A DNA stretch of 64,000 nt, taken from the NCBI GenBank assembly GCA_002478145.1, contig DLMI01000141.1, forward strand, positions 26,117 to 90,116, written 5' to 3'. The translations under genes were made by a program, and so were the position numbers. Below, one piece after another: positions 42,676 through 50,595 of this stretch. Each line of letters opens with the position of its first letter. The first letter of the stretch is position 1. Below the pieces are notes generated by a model, which searched no databases, was not told the DNA's origin, and saw only the letters and a program-made list of their open reading frames with translations. Source of the DNA: Acidobacteria bacterium UBA7540. GTDB lineage: Bacteria; Acidobacteriota; Terriglobia; UBA7540.

Positions 42676-44669
42676 TTAGAAGTATGTAACAATTTCTCCA
42701 AGCGTTCCACGGATTCAAGTGCAACAGGATTCCTGGGATCAGTTTGGAGGCCTGCCTCATACTGATTCAGCGCTTCGTTGGTCCGGCCCTGCGCTTCCAA
42801 GACAGCTCCCAGACCGAAGTGTGCCCGGCTGTCGAAAGGGTCCAAGGCCACCGCCTGTCTGAAGGCGTGCTCGGCGTCCTGCCTGCGGTTCCAGCGACTG
42901 TAGATCTCACCCAACGAATTCCAGGCCTGAGTCGTACCTCCACTCGATACGGAGCTGCGAAACTGCTGCTCCGCCTCCGCGAACCGCCCGGTATCCAAAT
43001 AAAACTTTGCCAGTTCGTTCCTGGCCTGAACGTAAAGGGGAGCAAGGGCAATGGCCGCCCTCAACTGCACCTCCGCCTTTTCTCCGGCCCCAGTTTCGGC
43101 ATAGGTTCGCCCCAGGTTCATGTGGGAGTCCGCATAATTTGGGCGAAGCCGTATGGAGCGCTGAAAATCCTCGATTGCTTCGTCGTAGCGCTTCTTCCTG
43201 GCACAGGCAAGTCCCAGGTTGTTCAGAATCAACCAGTGATTGGGGGCTCGGCGTAGCGCCTCGCGCCACTCCGCCTCAGCTTGATCTGGAGAACCCAAAT
43301 TCCAGTAAACCGCGCCCAAGTTGATCCGAAGAGCGATGGCGTCCGGCTGCGCTGCCAACGTGCTCCTGTAAAAGGTCGGGTCATCATGCCAAATGCGGTT
43401 TCGCGTGACAATCCTAACCAGGCAAAGGATGGCCACCATTGCCAGCCCTACTGCGTAGAACTTGCGAGTCCTGGGACGTCCTGCCAACCTCATCCACAAC
43501 AGCCGCACTCCCCATGCCGCGATCCAGCAGAAGCCCAGAGAAGGAAGGTAAAGGTACCGCTCCGTAAAGACGTTAGCACCCAGCCAGCGCGCATTGAGGA
43601 CCGGCGCGATATTCACGAAAAACCACAAAAGGCCGAAGGAAATAAGGCGCTCCCTCCTCCAGGAATAAGCAAACGCGACTAGGGCTAGTCCCAGAACAAG
43701 GAACCCGACGACCACTCGAGGGTCAGACAGCGCAACGCATTTGTGGAAAGCGTAAAAGGCGCAAGGATTCACAGGCCAGAGGAGTTTCCAAACGTATCGT
43801 GCGACTAAGGCGAATGACGAGTAGAACGCCTCGCGCCGGCTAATCTGCGACAACTGTAGTACCGGCGCCAGTCCGCCAAAGATTCGGGTTCTGAACAACA
43901 GGTAGGCGATGTCGAGCAGCCACAAGGTGACGTACCGGGAAAGCTTCTGCCCCAGACTTGTTTGGGCCCGGTCGTCGCGCAGAAAGTGCTCATAAAAGGT
44001 TGGCAGGAAAGGTAACATCGCTGCCGGTTCTTTGGCCAACAGCGCCAGTGTGAAGCTCAGGACCATTCCAAGTTCTGCTGCGCCAGAGCGCTTTCCGCCT
44101 GGTTTCGCAACCCGGAGGAAACACCAGAAGGTAAGCAAGTAGAACAACGTGAGCTGGAGGTCTGTTACGGCGGCGATCCAGTCAACGGACTCGCTATGGA
44201 TCGGATGCAGCGCGAATATGACCGCCGCCACAAAGCCCACCGTTCGGTCCCGGAAAATCCGTTCGGTAACGAGGAAAACCAAGCAGACCGCTCCTGCATT
44301 CAGGACCACGTTGGCCAAATGAAACCCGTAGGCCAAGGGTCCAAGGAATTGGTAGCAGAGGAGGTACCCAAACGTCATCAGCGGGCGGTAGTAATTAGTC
44401 GCGCCTTGCGCGCCAACGTACGACCACACATTGGTGGCAAAGATTTCCCGTAAGTGAGAAAAGCTGCGCAGGTAGGGGTTGGACAGGACCTGACGGTTAT
44501 CGTCTTGTACAAAGCCATTTAACAGCGAGTTAAGGTAGGGCAAGACCGCAATGAGGATAAGAACCACGAGCAATTGGTGAGTAGCAAATCGGACGAGGCC
44601 GCGAGGGGCTGAGGCCCCAGAGGCCTGCTCCGCTTGAGCATCTTCCCTGCTGAGGCGATCCGCGCTCAT
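42672..44669 (-). CDS. TMTC-like membrane glycosyltransferase with TPR domain
   Basis: 665 residues. The first 430 form 9-11 membrane helices with a GT-C-type loop after helix 1 that contains Asp56/Asp57 (NGFVQDDNRQV), plus YYRPL, and FALHPIHSESVDWIAAVTD. These are the hallmarks of the TMTC/O-mannosyltransferase-like group, which moves sugars from a polyprenyl-phosphate donor. The last 220 residues are about six TPR units (ALRRAPNHWLILNNLGLACARKKRYDEAI and similar). The stop lies within the minisatellite edge. It starts with an ATGA overlap with the PAP2 gene. The acceptor is unknown. A second such protein is at 50596. Confidence 0.8.
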   Translation of the reverse strand: MSADRLSREDAQAEQASGASAPRGLVRFATHQLLVVLILIAVLPYLNSLLNGFVQDDNRQVLSNPYLRSFSHLREIFATNVWSYVGAQGATNYYRPLMTFGYLLCYQFLGPLAYGFHLANVVLNAGAVCLVFLVTERIFRDRTVGFVAAVIFALHPIHSESVDWIAAVTDLQLTLFYLLTFWCFLRVAKPGGKRSGAAELGMVLSFTLALLAKEPAAMLPFLPTFYEHFLRDDRAQTSLGQKLSRYVTLWLLDIAYLLFRTRIFGGLAPVLQLSQISRREAFYSSFALVARYVWKLLWPVNPCAFYAFHKCVALSDPRVVVGFLVLGLALVAFAYSWRRERLISFGLLWFFVNIAPVLNARWLGANVFTERYLYLPSLGFCWIAAWGVRLLWMRLAGRPRTRKFYAVGLAMVAILCLVRIVTRNRIWHDDPTFYRSTLAAQPDAIALRINLGAVYWNLGSPDQAEAEWREALRRAPNHWLILNNLGLACARKKRYDEAIEDFQRSIRLRPNYADSHMNLGRTYAETGAGEKAEVQLRAAIALAPLYVQARNELAKFYLDTGRFAEAEQQFRSSVSSGGTTQAWNSLGEIYSRWNRRQDAEHAFRQAVALDPFDSRAHFGLGAVLEAQGRTNEALNQYEAGLQTDPRNPVALESVERLEKLLHTSK

Positions 44670-45709
44670 GGTTGTTCCTCAGTCTTGCCTGACGGCTTAT
44701 TGGCTTTCCCCGTGCCGGTGACCCCCAATCGAGCTAATCCATCAGCCCATGCGGCCGGGATTGGGATTGAGAGCGCCATGTTGCCGAAGCGCCCAAATAG
44801 CCAGTTGGCGAGCAGGAAACTCGCGGGAGCCAGGACGAAACCCGCCGCGACATCAACGAGGTAATGGTAGCGCAGGTAAATTGTGGAGACCCAAAGGCTC
44901 AAGATAAGCGGGGACAACACCCAGAAAAGAGGCCGCGAGTTGCGAAAGGCATAAAGCCACACGAGAAAGGAAATCGCCACGTGCATGCTGGGAAAAACGT
45001 CACGATGGATGCGAGCAAAATCCATGAATTCGAGTTGCTGGTTGAAGAGGGAAATCGGCTGGCTGAGTGGAACGGTGTAGAGGTCGTGCAAGGTGTACAT
45101 CGGACCGATCGCGGGAACCAGAAGGTAGCCGAGAAGTCCCAGGAAAGTGACCACCATGAGCCCGCTCATCATTTCCCGGAAGCGCGGGCGAGGGCGGTAC
45201 AGATATACAAAGCAGGCGACAATGGGGATGTTCAAGACGTGAAAGAAATAAGAAAACTCCATCCAGGCCGTCAGCGGCGGGGTAATGAAACGCTGGACCG
45301 CCAAGCTTGCCTGAAAACCAAACAATCTCTGATCCAGGATAATCAATTCCAGGTCACGGTCCTGTGGGACCAGGAGATGCGTAGCGTCACCCCAAAGTGA
45401 GTAGTACATGAGCAGGATCACCAGAAACGGGAACCAGTCTCGGACGATTTCCCAATAGGGCCGGACGAACGATCGCGGGTCAGCGGAGGAACCGGAAGAC
45501 TCCTTCTTCCCGAAGACGAAATAATGGACCAATTCCTTTGCCAGCAGCAAAGTCACGGCGGGAATAATGATCAGGACGTCCGCCGGGCCACGGCTCGTAT
45601 GGTCCGCCCCGCGGAACACGACACGCAAAGCCAAGTTGATCAAAAAAAAGGCTAGAGCCACCAAGTCTTCCAGACGCGGACGAATAATCAGCCGGCGGTT
45701 ACTGGCCAT
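44666..45709 (-). CDS. PAP2-type membrane phosphatase (AUR1-like)
   Basis: 347 residues with about six helices. The lipid-phosphatase signature is seen as FPSMHVAISF (C2, catalytic His) and RYHYLVDVAAG (C3, second His and Asp). Long loops and the RIHRDVFPSMH string point to the inositol-phosphorylceramide-synthase-like branch rather than the undecaprenyl-PP phosphatase branch. Either way it cleaves or transfers phosphate-linked lipids on the outer face of the inner membrane. Beside a polyprenyl-sugar-using TMTC-like enzyme it could recycle the carrier. It overlaps both neighbours. Confidence 0.82.
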   Translation of the reverse strand: MASNRRLIIRPRLEDLVALAFFLINLALRVVFRGADHTSRGPADVLIIIPAVTLLLAKELVHYFVFGKKESSGSSADPRSFVRPYWEIVRDWFPFLVILLMYYSLWGDATHLLVPQDRDLELIILDQRLFGFQASLAVQRFITPPLTAWMEFSYFFHVLNIPIVACFVYLYRPRPRFREMMSGLMVVTFLGLLGYLLVPAIGPMYTLHDLYTVPLSQPISLFNQQLEFMDFARIHRDVFPSMHVAISFLVWLYAFRNSRPLFWVLSPLILSLWVSTIYLRYHYLVDVAAGFVLAPASFLLANWLFGRFGNMALSIPIPAAWADGLARLGVTGTGKANKPSGKTEEQP

Positions 45710-46472
45710 ACAGGCCTTTCAGCGCCTCGAATCTTTTTTGCGCCTCGGCTGAAAAGGGGAGCTTGGATGTTTCATTCAGAACTTTGAGAGCCTGCTGGCG
45801 GTTCCCTTCCAGGAAGTAGGCGTGCGCCAAGCCTTCAACCGCCGCCTGGTCAGTGGGAAGGATTCGGAGCACCGCCACAAAGGCCTGCTGGGCTTCGCTA
45901 TACTTCCGTTGGGCAGTCAGGACATTCCCTTGAAGAATGTAGGGAGGCATATAAAAACGATTTTGACTGATAACTCGCTTGGTGATGCTCAGCGCCTCAT
46001 CGTATCGTCCCAAGAGAAACAGACAGACCGCAAACCGATATGAATCCACTTCGTCCAAATCTCCGCCCGTGAGGCGCTGGATGGCCGGCAAGTCGTCAAC
46101 TACGGAGGCAAACTGGCGCAAACTGAATTTTGCCGCCTCGAGGGCTTGCCAATAACGTGGAACCCCCGGACGCAACACGACCGCCTGAAGAGCGTTGACG
46201 TACGCGTTGGAAAGTCGGGAGTTCTGTGCATCGCTCAAACTGGCCCCGTAGTACACCTCCGCCGCTATATCGTAACCCAGGTTCCAGGCGCCGAAGCCGA
46301 CCAGCGCCAGAATAACAGCATACAGCCACGGCTTGGCGCGAGCCAACCGGCTCGCCAGGCTCTTGTCTTCTGTCGCCTTCCGGCTCGCCACTGCCTTGGC
46401 CGCCAGCAGGCTGGTAAACGCCACCCCCAGGATTTTCAATAATTCCCAAAAAATGAAACGCAATTGCTCCAC
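45699..46472 (-). CDS. Membrane-anchored TPR protein
   Basis: 257 residues. Two membrane helices near the N-terminus (IFWELLKILGVAFTSLLAAKAVAS and PWLYAVILALVGFGAWNLGY) precede about three TPR units (YRFAVCLFLLGRYDEALSITKRVI, AYFLEGNRQQALKVLNE). It is probably a scaffold on the outer face of the inner membrane. It overlaps the PAP2 start by 11 bases and follows the next TPR gene by 30, within the operon. There is no enzymatic motif. Confidence 0.75.
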   Translation of the reverse strand: MEQLRFIFWELLKILGVAFTSLLAAKAVASRKATEDKSLASRLARAKPWLYAVILALVGFGAWNLGYDIAAEVYYGASLSDAQNSRLSNAYVNALQAVVLRPGVPRYWQALEAAKFSLRQFASVVDDLPAIQRLTGGDLDEVDSYRFAVCLFLLGRYDEALSITKRVISQNRFYMPPYILQGNVLTAQRKYSEAQQAFVAVLRILPTDQAAVEGLAHAYFLEGNRQQALKVLNETSKLPFSAEAQKRFEALKGLYGQ

Positions 46473-46502
46473 TTCGCCACTCCCGGCTTGCAGGCTGGAG
46501 GC

Positions 46503-47405
46503 CTACTCGAGCAAGCTCAATTCAACCGAGCTTCGAGGATTCAATCGGACACGCCCGCCGGCATCAAGGATGTAAGGAACCCCCGAAGGATCGCGCGGCA
46601 GAGCGCGCAGGTAACCTGCGACAACCAGTGCCTGGAAGGAGCGCGCGGGTCGTCCTTGCCGCGAGTTGTAGAGGGCGATCAACTCGTTCAGTTTGGTTAT
46701 CTCTTCCTCCGCCTCGATGGCCATCAGGTGGTCCTCAGCGTTCTTGCGTATCTGCTCGTTGCCAGCCTGGCGGGCGATTTCGGACCAGAGGAATCTGGAA
46801 GTGGCGAGTTGGCCGCCCTGCGCCGCCACCTTCGCTGCCATAACCCGCATCCACACCATGGCTCCCGGCCTCTCGCTCCCGGCTTGAAACGCTCGCGCCG
46901 CAGCAGGGTAGTCTTTCAAATCCCAGTAGTAAATGAAGCCAACATCTTCCCATAGCCGCCAGCGGTCTGGATTGGCAACGATGCCACGATGCAAAAGCGC
47001 CAGTGCTTCCAGGGGTTGACCCGCTCCCCGAGGTGGCTTCTCCGCAAGGAAAATCGAGCCGAAACGGTAAGCAACGAGCAAGTGGGGATCCAGGTCGGTA
47101 GTGATCTGAAGCAAAGGCCCCAAAAGGTTGAACTCTGTGGAATGGGCCAGTCGTTTTCCACCAAAATATTGCACTACTCGCGTCCAATAAATGTCTGCGA
47201 GTAACCCCTCGTATCCCAAGCTGAGTTGACGCAGAAACTTGCCCGAGGGCAGAAATAAGACGTCGGCGGCTCCCCGGTCACTTCCCCTTCGGAGGTCAAT
47301 GCTCCGTTGGATTGGGATCAATCCTAAAAGGCACAGCAAAAGCAAAAGCCAGCAGACATGCCGGCGGAGGCGAGGTTGAGAGAGGGACTCAGAGGAAGTT
47401 GTCAT
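46503..47405 (-). CDS. Membrane-anchored TPR-like protein
   Basis: 300 residues from an ATG at 47405 that overlaps the permease stop (ATGA). One hydrophobic helix (VCWLLLLLCLLGLIPIQ) is followed by helical repeats (LALLHRGIVANPDRWRLWEDVGFIYYWDLKDYPAAARAFQAG). The conserved LSLGYEGLLADIYWTRVVQYFG stretch is shared by a family of unknown membrane-linked proteins in related bacteria, as I recall. It ends in a beta-like tail (GVPYILDAGGRVRLNP) resembling type II secretion pseudopilin tails. Likely a partner of the ABC exporter. Confidence 0.7.
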   Translation of the reverse strand: MTTSSESLSQPRLRRHVCWLLLLLCLLGLIPIQRSIDLRRGSDRGAADVLFLPSGKFLRQLSLGYEGLLADIYWTRVVQYFGGKRLAHSTEFNLLGPLLQITTDLDPHLLVAYRFGSIFLAEKPPRGAGQPLEALALLHRGIVANPDRWRLWEDVGFIYYWDLKDYPAAARAFQAGSERPGAMVWMRVMAAKVAAQGGQLATSRFLWSEIARQAGNEQIRKNAEDHLMAIEAEEEITKLNELIALYNSRQGRPARSFQALVVAGYLRALPRDPSGVPYILDAGGRVRLNPRSSVELSLLE

Positions 47406-48175
47406 CGGAATTCCCGTTCCTCGAAGATAAGGACTGCCATGCCCAGAAGGGCTGCTATGTATAGAAGAGCGTAAAGAGAGTTTCCAAGCCACAGGTAACC
47501 CGGGATCTTCTCCGCGTGGGCTACCTGACTGATAACATTAAAATCCCCGAAATTGGGCAGCAAGTAATAAAGGACGTCACACAACGTCCCGAGCAGCGCG
47601 CTCTGGGTTTCCTGGCCGAAGGCGCGTAAGTCGGCCGAGAAATTTCCGATTACATAAAGGCAAAAAGTGTAAACGGCGGATAGCACCGGGGTGGATATAC
47701 AGGAAAAGACCACAGCGATCCCCACCACTATGGCCAGTTCGAGCAGGATGAAATAGACAGCACCGAGAAACCTAAGGTCGTCCAGCAGCAGGGCGCGCTT
47801 TTGATAGAACAAAGCCGCGTAGAAGCCCGCCGTCATGATCGCCGTGTTCACAAAGAGGGTGAGCAGAAGTCCCAAGTATTTCCCGAGAATGAATTCCGGG
47901 CGGGAGACGGGCTTGGAAAGGATATTGTAGATCGTCCGGCGTTCGATCTCTTTCGAGACGAGGTCGATTCCAATGAAAATGGCAATCAGCAGGCCGAAAA
48001 CCGAAATCGAGGTGAGCCCCAGAGTTATCAGGATAATCTGTTCCACACCCACCGAAATGCTTCCGAACAGGATCGCGGCCCCGATCAGCAGGAGTGCAAA
48101 GGCTACCAGATTGTACAGAACTTTTTCGCGAACCGATTCCTTAAATGTATGAAGGGCAATTGTGGCCACGCGCAT
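47402..48175 (-). CDS. ABC-2-type transporter permease
   Basis: 257 residues with six helices in the ABC-2/NosY style: TFKESVREKVLYNLVAF at the N-terminus, FIGIDLVSKEIERRTIYNILSKPVSRPEFILGKYLG before helix 3, and a final AVLIFEEREF. It forms the membrane half of an exporter with the ATPase encoded 14 bases upstream. The substrate is not evident. Neighbouring TPR, PAP2 and glycosyltransferase genes suggest an envelope component. Confidence 0.85.
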   Translation of the reverse strand: MRVATIALHTFKESVREKVLYNLVAFALLLIGAAILFGSISVGVEQIILITLGLTSISVFGLLIAIFIGIDLVSKEIERRTIYNILSKPVSRPEFILGKYLGLLLTLFVNTAIMTAGFYAALFYQKRALLLDDLRFLGAVYFILLELAIVVGIAVVFSCISTPVLSAVYTFCLYVIGNFSADLRAFGQETQSALLGTLCDVLYYLLPNFGDFNVISQVAHAEKIPGYLWLGNSLYALLYIAALLGMAVLIFEEREFR

Positions 48176-48189
48176 GCTCGCTCCCGTGA

Positions 48190-49155
48190 TTAACTCGGGT
48201 CATAAACACTCGCCACTTCTTGGGAAGACTCCGAGGCGCCGACTTTCTGAAGGAAGTAATCCTCCAACGACCTCCTTACCGGATTTACGGAGATCAACTT
48301 CGCTCGGCTGCGCAGGATAACCTCAAGGGTTCGTTGAACTTGGCTTTCCTCCGGTATCTCAAGGCGCACTCGTTCTCCTGTCCGAACGAGCGACGACGAA
48401 TAAGGCATGAGCTCTGCCAGGACCTCTGCGGACGGGCCTTCGAGCACCAACTCGGTGGTGGACACTCCCAGGCAAAGGATTGTGTTCAACTCTCCACAAC
48501 CCTGCAGCCGGCCGTGGTGGAGAACCGCGACTCGGCCGCAAAGCGTCTCAGCATCCGCGAGAATATGGGTGGAGAAGAATACTGTCTTCTGCCGCTCCTT
48601 CAACCGCAATATGACCTCACGGACTTCCCTTCTGCCCAGCGGGTCCAGGCCGGACATGGGCTCGTCCAAAAACACCAAGTCAGGGTCATTGATCAAGGCC
48701 TGGGCAATTCCTAAACGCTGTATCATGCCCTTGGAAAACCTGCGTAGCGGAACGTGGCGGGAGGCGGAGAGACCCAACTGGTCGATGAGCTCGCCGGCGC
48801 GGCGGCGGCGTTCAGTAGCCGACAAACCAAACAGGGATGCTACGTAGTTTAAGAACTCCTCCGCCGTCAGATGCTCATAGAAGCTGGGATTCTCTGGCAA
48901 GTAGGCGACGCGGGACCGAACTGCGATGTCTTCGAGTGGCTTCCCCAGGATGCGAGCCGTTCCTGAGGTGGGGAGAATCAAGCGAAAGAGCAACTTCAGC
49001 GTAGTTGTCTTGCCGGCGCCGTTCGGTCCGAGCAGCCCGAAAACCTCGCCGGCCTCCACCCTGAGATTAAGCCGGTCGAGCGCTCGCTTAACCCGGTTGC
49101 GCCAGAAACCCTGACGGTAGTCTTTGGTCAGCTCGATGGTTTCAAGGGCCAGCAT
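48190..49155 (-). CDS. ABC transporter ATP-binding protein
   Basis: 321 residues. The Walker A is GPNGAGKTT (about residues 43-51), the signature is RFSKGMIQRLG, the Walker B is LVFLDEPMSG, and the switch His is in FFSTHIL. A C-terminal DUF4162-like extension follows. It drives the permease encoded directly downstream. The ATG at 49155 is preferred to a TTG two codons upstream; no clear ribosome site is seen before either. It is the first gene of the 41687-49155 operon. Confidence 0.88.
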   Translation of the reverse strand: MLALETIELTKDYRQGFWRNRVKRALDRLNLRVEAGEVFGLLGPNGAGKTTTLKLLFRLILPTSGTARILGKPLEDIAVRSRVAYLPENPSFYEHLTAEEFLNYVASLFGLSATERRRRAGELIDQLGLSASRHVPLRRFSKGMIQRLGIAQALINDPDLVFLDEPMSGLDPLGRREVREVILRLKERQKTVFFSTHILADAETLCGRVAVLHHGRLQGCGELNTILCLGVSTTELVLEGPSAEVLAELMPYSSSLVRTGERVRLEIPEESQVQRTLEVILRSRAKLISVNPVRRSLEDYFLQKVGASESSQEVASVYDPS

Positions 49156-49763
49156 GCTCAACGCACCGTATCTGGGCGGCTACCTCCCTCCTGTGGCGCG
49201 GTCGCATGCCGTCGCCACGCACCCGAGACTAATATACCTGATGACAACAACTCCAGGGAAGTCTAACCATACATATTTGAAATTCTCCGTGCTGGGCGAC
49301 ACAAGTCAAGGGTCGAAGGTCAAAGGTCAAAAGCAGACCAAGCGCAAATGGACGCGGCAAATTATAGGCCCCCTTGTGGGTGCCCATCGCCTGAGGGCAG
49401 GCATCCCGGCCTGTCGGGACCTGCCCCTACGTCCAATACACCGCCTCGAAAGATCGACCCGCCATTGTCATTGGCGGGCCGATGGCATCCGACAAGCGTC
49501 TTTCATAGCAGACAACTGCATCCGCCTCAATTCGGGTGACTGGAATTCAAGTTTCGGATTCGGAAAGCTTCGGCGGAGCGACTGCCCCCCAGCGCCAGTG
49601 CGCTTCTCAATTGGCAGCTCGAAGGTGATTTCATCCTGAGAGTTTATTCTGCAATTGCAAAGCGAAACTGGAGGTCAGCGGATGCTTCGTTCCAAGGCGC
49701 CTACAAAAACAAAGGGAGGGCCCCCTGCCCTCCCCCTGCGTGTAATTTCGTTGTTTCCAATGT
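49156..49763. other. Intergenic region between the ABC operon and pilA
   Basis: About 600 bases with no supportable gene. It must hold the promoter of the ABC operon, but I cannot read a clear -35/-10 pair. A GC-rich inverted bit (GGCATCCCGGCCTGTCGGGACC) lies at about 49400-49425. Confidence 0.5.
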
Positions 49764-50282
49764 CTAACCAGCCAGAGGCGAGTCGGTCGAACCGGCCACC
49801 GCTGTGCTGTTTTGACGGATTACGCCGGACTGATCGGTGTAGTAGAAGTTGGTCCCAGTCGATGCCACAGTGACCGGCGTGGCGGTGATCGAGTAAGTGT
49901 TATATCTGCCAGTCGTATCAACGGCGCCCGCCGAGTAGACAAACGTATAACCACTCTTCGAACTCGTTGTGGCCGCTGAGCCTGCCGTACCTGAGGTTCC
50001 TGCGAGAACACTGTCAATTAATCCCGAGGCAGTAGCAACAGGGTTCTGTCCGGCAGCCGGTGGGCCCAAGTAGCCCAAGGTCGGAGTGTAGCCGGTGTTG
50101 TAAGTAACAGAGTAGGTGACCTCCGCTGTGTTGAGGGTGCGGAGTGATCCCACCGCAGAAGCCTGATTGGCTGCAATACGCGAACGCAGGAGATTCGGGA
50201 TGGCGATTGCCGCAATGATTAGAATGATCGCGACAACGATCAGCAACTCAATCAGTGAAAAACCTCGTGAACTTTTCTTCAT
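49764..50282 (-). CDS. pilA: Major type IV pilin
   Basis: 172 residues of type IVa prepilin. The leader is MKKSSRG, cleaved before Phe8, with Glu12 (fifth residue of the mature chain) and the hydrophobic N-terminal helix FSLIELLIVVAIILIIAAIAIPN. The body is Ser/Thr/Gly-rich with a repeated beta-like pattern and no obvious C-terminal disulfide pair. GGAGG lies about five bases before the ATG. A -24/-12 promoter is visible 50 bases upstream. The Ser/Thr-rich body offers many possible glycosylation sites, which is relevant to the TMTC-like gene next door. Confidence 0.92.
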   Translation of the reverse strand: MKKSSRGFSLIELLIVVAIILIIAAIAIPNLLRSRIAANQASAVGSLRTLNTAEVTYSVTYNTGYTPTLGYLGPPAAGQNPVATASGLIDSVLAGTSGTAGSAATTSSKSGYTFVYSAGAVDTTGRYNTYSITATPVTVASTGTNFYYTDQSGVIRQNSTAVAGSTDSPLAG

Positions 50283-50333
50283 TCATCCTCCTTCATAAAC
50301 TCAACTCCCATGAATCCATGCCGCTTATGATAT

Positions 50334-50350
50334 GGCACTTTTCCTGCCAA
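50334..50350 (-). promoter_or_regulatory. Sigma-54 promoter of pilA
   Basis: Minus strand TTGGCAGGAAAAGTGCC. The GG at -24 and the GC at -12 have the exact spacing of the TGGCAC-N5-TTGC consensus. The expected start near 50323 leaves a 40-base leader. It matches the sigma-54-dependent PilR encoded at 52787. The rest of 50283-50595 has no gene. Confidence 0.65.
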
Positions 50351-50595
50351 TGCAGCATTCCAGGACCTTTTTCCATCAAGGCCAACCATCTTGTATTCAG
50401 ATACTTAGCGTAGCAATTGAAAACCCTTCCAGGTTCTGCGCCTTCCGGCACATTTTCTTTGCCGCTTTTTGTCCAAACGGCGCGACGGATTTTGTCACTC
50501 CGATAATATTTATAACATTTTCAAGGCAGTAAGTAAGACGGTGCCCGAGCGTTCTATTTGTGGCTCTCTTTGCGAATCTGCGGACAAGACGGAGC

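Noticed and set aside
42353..42760. N-terminal extension of the LolA-like frame
   Set aside because: It is made of IGRSGDRVIG-type residues from the minisatellite and would place the signal peptide inside the protein.
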